DNA of 13,639 nt from contig JBBSMN010000066.1 in the NCBI GenBank assembly GCA_038233135.1, forward strand, positions 1 through 13,639. The letters run 5' to 3'. Below, piece after piece: positions 1 through 8,284 of the stretch; the first letter of the stretch is position 1; each line of letters starts with the position of its first letter. The stretch is from JACCVL01 sp038233135 (GTDB lineage Bacteria; Actinomycetota; Actinomycetes; Propionibacteriales; Nocardioidaceae). A program made the translations under genes and the position numbers. Below the pieces are notes generated by a model, which saw only the letters and a program-made list of their open reading frames with translations, was not told where the DNA came from and searched no databases.

Positions 1-2
1 CC

Positions 3-654
<652 letters not shown>

Positions 655-662
<8 letters not shown>

Positions 663-3093
663 GCAACCCCCACCCCGCCAGGACGTGGCCGCCCGGATGC
701 CGCCGACCGGCACCTACCGGTTGCAGCTGCACGCCGGCTTCGGCTTCGACGACGCCCGTGCGCTCGTCCCGTACCTGCACCGCCTGGGTGTCTCGCACCT
801 GTACCTGTCGCCGATCCTGCAGGCGGTCGGCGGCTCCCAGCACGGCTACGACGTGGTCGACCACAACCGCGTCAACAACGAGCTCGGTGGCGAGGACGGT
901 CTCGTACGGCTGGCCGACACGGCGCACTCCTCCGGCCTCGGTCTGCTCGTGGACATCGTCCCCAACCACATGGCGCTGGTCGCCCCACTGACGCTGAACC
1001 GCCCGCTCTGGCAGGTGCTGCGGCTCGGCCGCGGGGCACCGACCGCGCACTGGTTCGACGTCGACTGGGACCACGTCGGGGGACGCTTCCCGCTCCCGCT
1101 GCTCGGCGAGACGCCGGCGGAGGTGATCGCCGCGGGGGACCTCGTGCTCGACCGCACCGGCGGCCCTGACGGCACCCCGGTGCTGAGCTACCACGAGCAC
1201 GTGTTCCCGGTCGCCGACGGCACCGACCTGGGCAGGGACGGCGAGCCCACCGACGTGGCGGCGGTCCTGGACCGGCAGCACTACCTGCTGGCCAGCTGGC
1301 GCGACAAGGACGACGTGCTGGCCTACCGCAGGTTCTTCGACGTCGACGGCCTGATCGGGGTGCGGGTGGAGGACCAGGACGTCTTCGACGCCACCCATGC
1401 CCTGCTCGTGGACCTGCACACGCGGGGAATCGTCGACGGCTTCCGGGTCGATCACCCGGACGGGTTGTTCGACCCGGAGGGCTACCTGGACCAGCTGAGC
1501 GACGCTACCGGCGGGGCCTGGGTCGTCGTCGAGAAGATCCTCGAGGGTGACGAGACGCTGCCGACGGCGTGGGCGACGGCCGGCACCACCGGGTACGACG
1601 CCCTGCGTGCGCTTCAGCAAGCCCTGGTGCCGCCGACGAGTGTGGCGCTGGAGGAAGCGTGGGCGGACGCCCGCGGGGGCTCCGCCGCCGGCCTGGGTGC
1701 GGTGGAGATGCGTGCCAAGCACGAGGTGGTTGCCGGCATGCTGCAGCCGGAGCTGCGCCGCCTCACCCGGGTGGCGGTGGAGGCCGCGTCCGACGCCGGC
1801 GAGGCCGTCGAGGCCGGACAGCTCGCGGCGGCGCTCACTGAGCTGCTGGTGGCGATGGACGTCTACCGCGCCTACGTACGACTCGACCGAGCGGTGGACG
1901 CCGAGTCGGCGGAGCGGCTCGGCGCCGCGGTGGAACGCGCCCACCAGGCCCGCCCGGACCTGTCCGGCCAGCTCGCGCTGCTGGAACGCCTCCTGCTCGA
2001 CGCCTCGACGACCAGCCCGGCGGGCCGCGACCTGATCGTGCGTTTTCAGCAGACCTGCGGGCCGGTGATGGCCAAGGGAGTCGAGGACACTACCTTCTAC
2101 CGCTGGTTCGAGCTGGTGGCCCTCGGCGAGGTCGGTGGCGATCCGGCGGCCGTCGAGGAGCCGAGCGTCACCTCGCTGCACCGGTGGGCCACCCGGCAGG
2201 CGGCCACCCATCCCACCGGCATGACGACGCTGTCGACCCACGACACCAAGCGCAGCGAGGATGTCCGTGCCCGGCTGCTGGCCGCCGCGGGCGACGCGGA
2301 GGCGTGGCGAGCCGCCTGGGCCCCCGTGCGTGCTGCCGCGGAGGGTCGTGGCGTGGACCGCCCCACCGCGTACCTCCTGCTGCAGACACTGGTGGGTGCC
2401 TGGCCGATCGAGCCGGCGCGCCTCGAGGAGTACCTCGTCAAGGCCACCCGCGAGGCCAAGCGTCGCACCACCTGGACCGATCCGGACGAAGCCTACGAGG
2501 CGCGGGTGCTCGACCTGGCCGGAGCGGTCGGTGACGACCCGGACCTGCGGGCCGCTGTGACCGGACTGGTGGAGGCCACCGCGGCAGCTGACCGGGCCAC
2601 AGTGCTGAGCGCCAAGGTGCTGCAGCTCACGCTGCCGGGCGTGCCCGACGTCTACCAGGGCTGCGAGATCGTCGACCGCTCGCTCGTCGACCCCGACAAC
2701 CGGCGACCGGTCGACCACGCCGAGATCGGTCGACGCCTCGCTCGCCTCGATTCGGGCGGCGCCCCGGTGGACCTGCAGGACGAGAAGCTCCTGGTCACCT
2801 CGCTCACGCAGCGCCTGCGCCGGGACCGGGCTGACCTGTTCGGGGCGTCGGGCGCCTACGAGCCGCTGCGGGGGACGGGACCGCACCTGATCGGCTTCGT
2901 ACGCGGCGGGGCGGCGATCACCGTGGCCACCCGATGGCCAGCACAGCTGGCGGCCGACGGCGGCTGGGGCGAGCTCACCGTGGTCGTGCCACCGGGCGAG
3001 TGGACCGACCTTTTCACCGGCCGGGTGGTCGGTGGTCAGCTGCTGGCGCGCGAGGTGCTCGCAGACCTGCCGGTCGCCCTGCTGGTGCGGTGA
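655..3093 (+). CDS. treY: Maltooligosyl trehalose synthase TreY
   Basis: This is an 812-residue cytoplasmic GH13 enzyme that isomerises the terminal alpha-1,4 glucosyl unit of a maltooligosaccharide to an alpha,alpha-1,1 (trehalosyl) linkage. The N-terminus has the TreY signature TYRLQLHAGFGFDDA (about residues 20-34), then VSHLYLSPI and DIVPNHM (about 100-106). The nucleophile is D266 in GFRVDHPDGL, the general acid is E293 in VVVEKILEGDE, and the third carboxylate is D530 in LSTHDTKRSEDVRARL. PGVPDVYQGCE near residue 662 is the usual C-terminal barrel motif. Length matches the family (about 750-830). GTG at 655 overlaps the glgX stop and has only a weak Shine-Dalgarno, so translational coupling is likely. 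GTG at 685 and ATG at 697 are alternatives that would still keep the conserved N-terminus. It ends 3 bp from a convergent minus-strand gene. Confidence 0.96.
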
Positions 3094-3096
3094 GCC

Positions 3097-3354
3097 TCAA
3101 CCGCTCGGGGTCTCCTCCTCAGGACCAGGCTCGTCGGGACCCGGCTCGTCGGGACCGGGCTGATGCAGCCTGCTCACCACCTCGTTCTCGGCCAGCAGCG
3201 GCGTGAAGGTCTGCACAGGAGCCTCGATCAGGCCGTCGACAGCATCCTCCGACATGTCCCGCACCTCATCCTCCGGGGCCTCGGTGGCAGGCCGATGGAG
3301 CACCTTGTCGGTGACCTCGTCGACGACCTGGTCGCGGTGATCGGCTGGACTCAC
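3097..3354 (-). CDS. Small acidic protein, three-helix-bundle dimerization-domain type
   Basis: This 85-residue protein starts at GTG 3354, with AGGAG five nucleotides upstream (a good Shine-Dalgarno). Residues 5-62 look helical and end in LIEAPVQTFTPLLAENEVVSRL. That pattern resembles the actinobacterial small proteins annotated as three-helix bundle dimerization domain proteins (typically helix, then a PVxxFxPxLxE segment, then a final helix). The last 20 residues are a low-complexity acidic tail of repeated GPDEP units, encoded by 15-bp tandem repeats at about 3113-3157. There is no signal peptide or membrane segment, so it is probably cytosolic. It converges on treY with a 3-bp gap. The family match is from memory of the motif pattern and the molecular role is unknown. 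Confidence 0.7.
   Translation of the reverse strand: MSPADHRDQVVDEVTDKVLHRPATEAPEDEVRDMSEDAVDGLIEAPVQTFTPLLAENEVVSRLHQPGPDEPGPDEPGPEEETPSG
3113..3157 (-). repeat. 15-bp tandem repeat encoding the GPDEP tail
   Basis: Two nearly identical 15-bp units (3128-3142 and 3143-3157, GGCTCGTCGGGACC plus one variable base) and a degenerate third unit (3113-3127) encode the repeated GPDEP/GPEEE tail of the small minus-strand protein. The period is a multiple of three, so copy-number change keeps the frame. Confidence 0.75.
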
Positions 3355-3413
3355 GAGGACTCCTGGGGACGGTGAACGGGCGGACCATCCCCACTGTTGC
3401 GCTCACCGATGTG

Positions 3414-3436
3414 CAGGGCCACCGGCGGTGGCCCTG
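3414..3436 (-). terminator. Strong hairpin downstream of the 398-residue membrane protein gene
   Basis: A perfect 10-bp stem (CAGGGCCACC and GGTGGCCCTG) closes a 3-nt loop. On the minus strand it lies 30 nt after the stop codon of the membrane protein gene and about 60 nt before the start of the 85-residue gene. There is no T-tract after it on either strand, so it is a GC-rich hairpin terminator of the kind common in actinomycetes, or alternatively an mRNA 3'-stabilising stem. Confidence 0.6.
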
Positions 3437-3465
3437 TTCGTCCACTGTTCATCCGGCAGCGCCTG

Positions 3466-4662
3466 CTAGCCAGTCGGCAGGTCAACCTGCGCCAGCACGC
3501 TGGCGACCTCCGCGGAGCCGTCCTGCTGGACCTGCCACCCGCGACCGGCGTCGTCTGGTCGACCGCAAGGCTCCGCCGGCGCAGCGCCGGCGACGCAGGC
3601 AAGGCTCAAGACGTCGGCTCCGGTCAGCCGGACGACCCTGGTCCGCACGGGCACGTCGACCTGTACGCGCAGTGGGTTGGCCAGCACCAGCGCCCGTCGA
3701 GACGTCGTCGACGATGTGGCCGACCTCTGCACGACGCCGGTGGTGACGTAGCGCAGGTGGATGACCTTCGCGGGTGTCGCCAGATCGACTCGCCGCGTCC
3801 CGGAGGCGCCCAGCCGTGGGTCCCCCAGGTCGACCGGACGGCCATTGGCGAACACCCGCAACCGCTGCACGCGCGGGTCCACTCCGTCATAGCCCACCGG
3901 AGGGGGTGAGCGGAGCGTCAGCTTGTCGATCGGCTGCGTCGTCACCAGGTAGTGGTCGCTGCGCAGCCGGCCGTTCGGCATCATCCGTGAGTGCACATAG
4001 CCTCCTGGCCGGCCAGGTGCCGCAGAGGTGTCGAACGGCACCGCGCCGTCAGGTGGTCGGGACGGCAACACCTGGCCGGTCGCCTCCTGTCGCGTGCCCG
4101 CAGGCTCGCCGTTCTGGTCCCACAGGACGAACCGGGTCAGTGCCGCCGTGCTGACCACCGTGAGCGCGACCGCGGCGAGCAGCAGCACCGCGAAGCCGGG
4201 CCGGCCCCGCTCGTTCGCCGCGCGCGTCTGCTCGGCACCGGGCGATCGACCCGAGCGCTGGGTGGGTGGCGGCGACGAGCGAGCCGGCGTCCTGGTCGGC
4301 TGCGCTCGCGACGGCGATGGGGGCTGGGGTCGTTGCGGGCTTGGTGGGATCAGGTCCGGCCTGCGCTCGGCAGCCTCGGCTCGCAACTCCTCCCACGATC
4401 GCAACATCTGGTCACGGCGGTTGCTCAGGACGGTGGCCTTATTGCTCTGCGCCCGGGCGCTGGCTCTGGCGCTCTGCCGCGATCGCTGTTGCTTCGCGGT
4501 GCCCTTGGCACCGCCCCGGCCAGCCAGCGAACGTCGTCGCCCCGCCCCGCGGGCCGCGCGCGCGTCGCGTACCGCATCCCAGCTGGGCCGGTCAACCGGT
4601 GGCGGCGGGCCGTCGTTACGCCCGACCCAGCCCCGCGGTTCGCCGTCGCGTGCCCGGGGCAT
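3466..4662 (-). CDS. Single-pass membrane protein with basic Pro-rich cytoplasmic region and exported C-terminal domain
   Basis: I do not recognise a named family. The 398-residue product has a long, basic, Arg/Ser/Pro-rich N-terminal region (about 1-155, including a PSPQRPQPPSP-like low-complexity stretch at about 105-145). One hydrophobic segment follows (GFAVLLLAAVALTVVSTAAL, about 156-175), then a predicted extracytoplasmic part (about 182-398). The latter contains YVHSRMMPNGRLRSDHYLVT and ends in beta-rich sequence, with two cysteines (C356, C366) that could form a disulfide. ATG at 4662 was chosen because a strong AGGGGAG Shine-Dalgarno lies 6 nt upstream. ATG at 4683 is possible but has a poorer site; longer readings to 5004 run through the divergent promoter region and into the neighbouring gene. 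It is transcribed divergently from the DUF4397/sortase pair, so a role with that surface-protein module is plausible but only inferred. Confidence 0.8.
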   Translation of the reverse strand: MPRARDGEPRGWVGRNDGPPPPVDRPSWDAVRDARAARGAGRRRSLAGRGGAKGTAKQQRSRQSARASARAQSNKATVLSNRRDQMLRSWEELRAEAAERRPDLIPPSPQRPQPPSPSRAQPTRTPARSSPPPTQRSGRSPGAEQTRAANERGRPGFAVLLLAAVALTVVSTAALTRFVLWDQNGEPAGTRQEATGQVLPSRPPDGAVPFDTSAAPGRPGGYVHSRMMPNGRLRSDHYLVTTQPIDKLTLRSPPPVGYDGVDPRVQRLRVFANGRPVDLGDPRLGASGTRRVDLATPAKVIHLRYVTTGVVQRSATSSTTSRRALVLANPLRVQVDVPVRTRVVRLTGADVLSLACVAGAAPAEPCGRPDDAGRGWQVQQDGSAEVASVLAQVDLPTG

Positions 4663-4865
4663 CGACCGCTCCCCTCTCGGCATCGACTGCCGCCAGGCGT
4701 CGGGCCGGAGGCAAAGAACGCCTCGACGATAAGGTAAAATGGCAACCGTCGCACTAGCTTCTGCCAATTTGCCACGATAGCGGCCTGAATGTGTTGGGAT
4801 AGGGCGTCGGTCAGTTCTCGGATTCACGCAGAGTCGCACGCCTAATGCATAAAGTGAGGTCACGG
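4663..4865. promoter_or_regulatory. AT-rich divergent intergenic region with a TGGCAA/TTGCCA inverted pair
   Basis: This 203-bp gap separates two divergent genes and must hold promoters for both. Its centre (about 4710-4800) is distinctly richer in A/T than the rest of the window. Visible elements are TAAAAT at 4735-4740, the inverted pair TGGCAA (4740-4745) and TTGCCA (4769-4774), and a further TGCCAA at 4762-4767. No convincing -35/-10 pair with correct spacing could be assigned on either strand. The inverted and direct half-sites look like a possible operator, but this is inference. Confidence 0.4.
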
Positions 4866-5687
4866 ATGAATGGTCGCCGGATGTTCCCGGCCGGGCTGCT
4901 GGTGCTCGCGCTCGCACTGGCCGCAGCGCCGGCGATCGCGGTGACCGAGCCGGTCGCACGCCCCGCCGCCGAGCCGGTCGTACACCCCGCCGCCGAGCCG
5001 GCATCGAGCAGCGGGGTCTTCATCGTGCAGGCGCTGCCCGACTCGGTGGTCTCGGTGTCGGTCGACGAGTCCAAGGTCTCGCCGAAGGTGTCCGCGGGTG
5101 AGATTCTCGGGCCGTTGTCTTTGACACCGGGCACACACTCGCTGACCGTGACGGGGCGCAACCCCGCCTGGACCATGAACGCCTCCGTGCGCACCACCTC
5201 GCGCGGCAGCATCGACGTCGTCCTCCACCGCCCCGCCTCGGTAGGCGGCCGGCCGACCGTGACCGTCTATCGCAACCCCGTCCGCCCGGTCGCCGCCGGG
5301 AAGGGGCGGGTGCTGGTGGCGCACACGGCGACCGTCCCCCCGGCGGACGTGACCGTCGACCGTCGGGTCGTCTTCGCCAACATCGCCAACGGCGAGTTCG
5401 CGACCGCCGAGGTGCCGGCGGGCAGCCACCAGGTCTCCATCGTGCCCACAGGCGGCACCGGCCCGGCCCTGCTGGGGCCGGTCGATCTGAAGGCGAAGCC
5501 CGAGTCGCTGACGCAGGTGTTCGCGGTGGGTCAGCCGGCCAACGGTTCGATGGACGTCATCGTGCAGACCCTGCCGCTGGAGACGAGGGGCTCCCCCGCT
5601 CCGGACAAGGTCAAAACCGGCTCCGCTGGTCTGGTCGCCGACCTCCCTGTGCCAGCGGCGACCCCGCTCGCGTCCGTCGATCCGTGA
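4866..5687 (+). CDS. Secreted DUF4397-like domain protein, partner of class F sortase
   Basis: This 273-residue exported protein has a clear Sec signal peptide (MNGRRMF, then a Leu/Ala-rich core) with probable cleavage after AIA at residue 25. A linker of near-repeats (EPVARPAAEPVVHPAAEP) follows. The mature part contains beta-rich segments of the DUF4397 type: VFIVQALPDSVVSVSVDE, LSLTPGTHSLTVTG, and a second copy with VLVAHTATVPPADVTVD, AEVPAGSHQVSIVPTG and QVFAVGQPANGSMDVIVQTL. DUF4397-class F sortase gene pairs are a recurrent actinobacterial arrangement. ATG 4866 was chosen over ATG 4845 because GAGG sits 6 nt before it and the signal peptide then begins normally. No LPXTG-like motif or C-terminal membrane helix is present, so how it would be a sortase substrate is unclear. 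Its stop overlaps the sortase start by 4 bp (GTGA). Confidence 0.85.
   Translation: MNGRRMFPAGLLVLALALAAAPAIAVTEPVARPAAEPVVHPAAEPASSSGVFIVQALPDSVVSVSVDESKVSPKVSAGEILGPLSLTPGTHSLTVTGRNPAWTMNASVRTTSRGSIDVVLHRPASVGGRPTVTVYRNPVRPVAAGKGRVLVAHTATVPPADVTVDRRVVFANIANGEFATAEVPAGSHQVSIVPTGGTGPALLGPVDLKAKPESLTQVFAVGQPANGSMDVIVQTLPLETRGSPAPDKVKTGSAGLVADLPVPAATPLASVDP
4947..4994 (+). repeat. 24-bp tandem repeat in the DUF4397 protein linker
   Basis: Two 24-bp units (4947-4970 and 4971-4994) differ at only two positions, and the start of a third unit follows. They encode the AEPV(A/V)(R/H)PA repeats just after the signal peptide. The period keeps the frame, which suggests a linker that can vary in length. 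Confidence 0.7.
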
Positions 5688-6415
5688 CGCGGGCGCACCG
5701 CTCACCGCCGCTGCGGTCGCGTCGATCGCTCGCGGGTGTCGTGTTCGCTCTGCTGCTGTCCGGCACGGGCTGCGCGGCGCCCCCCGGGGCCGACGCCAAC
5801 GCCGACCCAGCCACCGCTGCTGCCGACCGCCACACGGACCGCGTCGCCGGCCGCGGCTCCGCGACGAGGGCACCCAGACCCACCGAGGCGGGGCCGTCGT
5901 TCGACGTCACAGCCAAACCGGGCGGTGCGGCAGGCTCGCAGCAGCACGCTGCCAGACCGACCCAGGTGCAGCTGACCAGCGGCCGGACCGTCCCGGTGAG
6001 AGTCGCCAGCACCGGCGCGCGCGGGTTGCTGCAGGTGCCCCGCGACATCCGCGCGGCGGGCTGGTGGGACGGCGGCGCCCGGCTCGCGGACGCGTACGGT
6101 GCGGTGGTGATCGCCGGGCACGTGGACTCCACCACCCAAGGAGTCGGCCCGTTCGCCGAGCTGCTGTCCGCCACGCCGGGCGATCGGATCAGGGTGAGCG
6201 GGCAGTCCACCACCCAGCGGTTCGTGGTGGACGGTGTAGACCTGGTTCCCAAGGTCACGCTGAACACTCGGGAGGAGATCTTTGCCGCCTCCGGCCCGCT
6301 GCGCCTGGTGCTGATCACCTGCGCCGGGCCGTTCCTCCCTGATCGGGGCGGCTACCAGGACCTTGCCGTAGTCACCGCGCGCCCCGCCGGGGTGGCGACG
6401 CGCCGCTCTCCCTAG
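5684..6415 (+). CDS. Class F sortase
   Basis: This 243-residue extracytoplasmic cysteine transpeptidase is of the actinobacterial class F type. The N-terminus has a basic stretch and one hydrophobic segment (SLAGVVFALLLSGTGCAAPP, about 15-34), serving as signal/anchor. C30 might be a lipidation site, although the -3 residue is Gly rather than the usual Leu/Val. A disordered linker of about 55 residues precedes the sortase barrel. The catalytic residues are visible: H146 in VVIAGHVDS, C213 in LVLITCAGPF and R221 in PDRGGYQD. There is no C-terminal membrane helix, as usual for class F. Start GTG 5684 overlaps the stop of the DUF4397-like gene by 4 bp, indicating translational coupling. Its substrate is not evident: no LPXTG-type sorting signal was seen in any protein of this window. 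Confidence 0.92.
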   Translation: MTRAHRSPPLRSRRSLAGVVFALLLSGTGCAAPPGADANADPATAAADRHTDRVAGRGSATRAPRPTEAGPSFDVTAKPGGAAGSQQHAARPTQVQLTSGRTVPVRVASTGARGLLQVPRDIRAAGWWDGGARLADAYGAVVIAGHVDSTTQGVGPFAELLSATPGDRIRVSGQSTTQRFVVDGVDLVPKVTLNTREEIFAASGPLRLVLITCAGPFLPDRGGYQDLAVVTARPAGVATRRSP

Positions 6416-6418
6416 GGT
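6413..6418 (+). promoter_or_regulatory. -10-like TAGGGT box, leaderless treZ transcript
   Basis: TAGGGT overlaps the sortase stop codon and lies exactly 6 nt before the GTG start of treZ, leaving no room for a Shine-Dalgarno. TANNNT followed by 6-8 nt and GTG/ATG is the usual layout of actinobacterial leaderless promoters. No good -35 is visible. Read-through from the sortase gene is also possible because the gap is only 9 bp. Confidence 0.5.
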
Positions 6419-6424
6419 GCTGCA

Positions 6425-7705
6425 GTGGATCGACCGGCGCTGTGGGCACCTGCTGCCCACCGCGTCGAGTTGGTCCTGGACGACCGGACCGAGCCGATGC
6501 AGCGGGGAGTGGCGGGCTGGTGGCACAGCTCGCTCGAGCTGACCGCGGGCACCCGCTACCGCTTCGCCGTGGAAGGCGGCGAACCCATCCCGGACCCACG
6601 GGCCCTGCGGCTGCCTGACGGGCCGGACGGTGCGGCCGAGATCGTCGACCTGGCGCAGCTGACGTGGGCCGACGCCGGGTGGACGGGCCTCGACCTCGCC
6701 GACACGGTGATCTACGAGCTGCACGTCGGCACGTTCACCGCGGCCGGCACGCTGGACGCGGCGGCCGAGCACCTCGACCACCTGGTCGAGCTAGGGGTGG
6801 GGCTGGTCGAGCTGATGCCCCTGGCCAGCTTCCCCGGCCGCAACGGGTGGGGCTACGACGGCGTCGGCCTGTGGGCGGTGCATGAGCCGTACGGCGGCCC
6901 GCACGCGCTGGCCCGGTTCGTCGACGCCTGCCATGCCCGCGGGCTCGGGGTGTGCCTCGACGTCGTCTACAACCACCTCGGACCCAGCGGCAACCGGCTG
7001 CCCGAGCTCGGGCCCTACTTCACCGACCAGTACCGGACCCCGTGGGGCCAGGCGGTGAACCTGGACGGGCCGGGCAGCGACGAGGTGCGGCGCTTCGTCA
7101 TCGACAACGCCCTGATGTGGCTGGGGGACCTGCACCTGGACGCCCTGCGGCTGGACGCGGTGCATGCCCTGCACGACGAACGGGCCCTGCCACTCCTCGA
7201 GGAGCTGACCGCCGAGGTCGACCGGCTGGCGGCGCGGCTGGGTCGGCGGTTGTGGCTTATCGCCGAGTCCGACCGCAACGACCCCCGCACCGTGACACCA
7301 CGATCGGACGGCGGCGTCGGCGTGCACGCGCAATGGGCAGACGACGTGCACCACGCTCTGCACGTCGCTTTGACGGGAGAGACGCAGGGCTACTACGCCG
7401 ACTTCGCCGAGCCGGGCGCGCTGGCCAAGGTGCTCGGCAGGGTCTTCTTGCACGACGGCACATGGTCGGCCTTCCGCGGCCGCACTCACGGGCGGCACCT
7501 CGCCCGATCGACGACACCCGGTTGGCGCTTCGTCGTGTCGCTGCAGACCCACGACCAAGTCGGCAACCGCGCCACCGGGGACCGGCTGTCGGCCACCCTC
7601 GACGTCGGCATGCTCGCCTGCGGGGCCACGCTGCTGCTCACCGGCCCAGGCACACCGATGCTGTTCATGGGCGAGGAGTGGGGGGCGTCGGCGCCCTGGG
7701 AGTAG
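6425..7705 (+). CDS. treZ: Malto-oligosyltrehalose trehalohydrolase TreZ, catalytic part, ended early by TAG
   Basis: TreZ hydrolyses the alpha-1,4 bond next to the trehalosyl end made by TreY, releasing trehalose in the cytoplasm. This open part has 426 residues, against about 570-590 for the family. An N-terminal beta-sandwich (about 1-90) is followed by the GH13 barrel: VIYELHVGTFT, ELMPLASFPGRNGWGYDGV, DVVYNHLGPSGN, nucleophile D244 in LDALRLDAVHAL, general acid E281 in LIAESDRNDP and the third carboxylate D377 in LQTHDQVGNR. All catalytic residues are intact. The frame stops at TAG (7703-7705) just after the conserved GEEWGASAPWE, where family members continue with an aromatic pair and a Thr. 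The same frame then resumes without a shift to 8185. Start GTG 6425 follows a leaderless -10-like box. Loss of the C-terminal segment would probably destabilise the enzyme. Confidence 0.9.
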   Translation: MDRPALWAPAAHRVELVLDDRTEPMQRGVAGWWHSSLELTAGTRYRFAVEGGEPIPDPRALRLPDGPDGAAEIVDLAQLTWADAGWTGLDLADTVIYELHVGTFTAAGTLDAAAEHLDHLVELGVGLVELMPLASFPGRNGWGYDGVGLWAVHEPYGGPHALARFVDACHARGLGVCLDVVYNHLGPSGNRLPELGPYFTDQYRTPWGQAVNLDGPGSDEVRRFVIDNALMWLGDLHLDALRLDAVHALHDERALPLLEELTAEVDRLAARLGRRLWLIAESDRNDPRTVTPRSDGGVGVHAQWADDVHHALHVALTGETQGYYADFAEPGALAKVLGRVFLHDGTWSAFRGRTHGRHLARSTTPGWRFVVSLQTHDQVGNRATGDRLSATLDVGMLACGATLLLTGPGTPMLFMGEEWGASAPWE

Positions 7706-8185
7706 TTAACCGCCCACCCCGACCCCGACCAGGCCGAGGCCGGTCGTCGGGGCCGCCGGCGCGAGTTCGCCAGCCACGGGTGGGAACCGGAAGACGTCCC
7801 CGACCCGCAGGACCCGGCCACGGTCGACCGGTCGCGGCTGGACTGGGCCGAGCCCCAGCGCGAGCCGCACGCGCGGCTGCTCGCGTGGTACCGCACCCTG
7901 ATCGCGCTGCGCCGAGAGCGTTCGGACCTGCGAGACGCCCGGCTGGACCGGGTGGCCGTGCACCACGACGCCGTCGCCCGCACTGCGGTGCTGGACCGTG
8001 GACAGCACCGGGTGGCCGTCAACCTTTCGGACGAACATGGGCAGCTGAACACCGGAGTCCGCGGGCTGCACGTGGTCGCGGCGTTCGACCCGGACGCCAC
8101 GCGCGTCGATGGCGATGCCCAGGAGCCGGTGATCTGGTTGCCGCGCAGGTCAGCGGCCATTCTTGGCCCCGCTGAGGCACCCTGA
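7706..8185 (+). pseudogene. treZ: TreZ C-terminal segment, stranded in frame behind a TAG codon
   Basis: Directly after the TAG the same reading frame runs on for 159 codons to TGA at 8183-8185. It reads as genuine TreZ: LTAHPDPDQAEAGRRGRRRE, then EFASHGWEPEDVPDPQDPAT, LDWAEPQREPHARLLAWYRT and a C-terminal beta-sandwich (HRVAVNLSDEH, EPVIWLPRRSAAIL). Whole-gene length with the stop ignored is 586 residues, normal for TreZ. There is no frameshift or gap, only the stop and an adjacent TTA, a rare leucine codon in such GC-rich DNA. No start codon with a ribosome site near its beginning would make it an independent gene. It is best read as one gene with a nonsense mutation, a sequencing error, or a read-through site. 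Confidence 0.85.
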
Positions 8186-8208
8186 ACAACGCCCGGGGTC
8201 CACCCGAA

Positions 8209-8231
8209 TCCGCAAGATTTTACGTTGCGGA
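8209..8231. terminator. 7-bp inverted repeat downstream of treZ
   Basis: TCCGCAA (8209-8215) and TTGCGGA (8225-8231) are perfect inverted copies separated by a 9-nt A/T-rich loop, 23 nt after the treZ stop. No T-run follows, so it could be a weak terminator for the treZ transcript or a regulator binding site ahead of the next gene. Confidence 0.4.
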
Positions 8232-8255
8232 CTCATTTGTACCTGGTCACCCCTA

Positions 8256-8284
8256 TTGCACCCATGCCTAACGGCAGTTATGGT
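8256..8284 (+). promoter_or_regulatory. Candidate sigma-70-type promoter of the exported glycosidase gene
   Basis: TTGCAC (8256-8261) and TATGGT (8279-8284) are separated by exactly 17 nt. This would place a transcript start near 8291 and a leader of about 120 nt before GTG 8411. The 225-bp gap 8186-8410 holds otherwise only the inverted repeat at 8209-8231. Confidence 0.4.

Noticed and set aside
4663..5004. N-terminal extension of the 398-residue membrane protein to 5004
   Set aside because: It would cross the AT-rich divergent promoter region and overlap the signal peptide coding region of the DUF4397-like gene. ATG 4662 has a strong Shine-Dalgarno.
5612..5687. LPXTG-type sorting signal in the DUF4397-like protein
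   Set aside because: LPVPA and TPLAS occur near the C-terminus, but no LPXTG-like motif followed by a hydrophobic segment and basic tail is present.
6952..8175. A 407-codon open frame on the plus strand overlapping treZ
   Set aside because: It is a shifted frame dominated by Arg/Pro/Ala, while the real TreZ frame carries all conserved motifs on both sides of the TAG. It is not a frameshifted continuation of TreZ.
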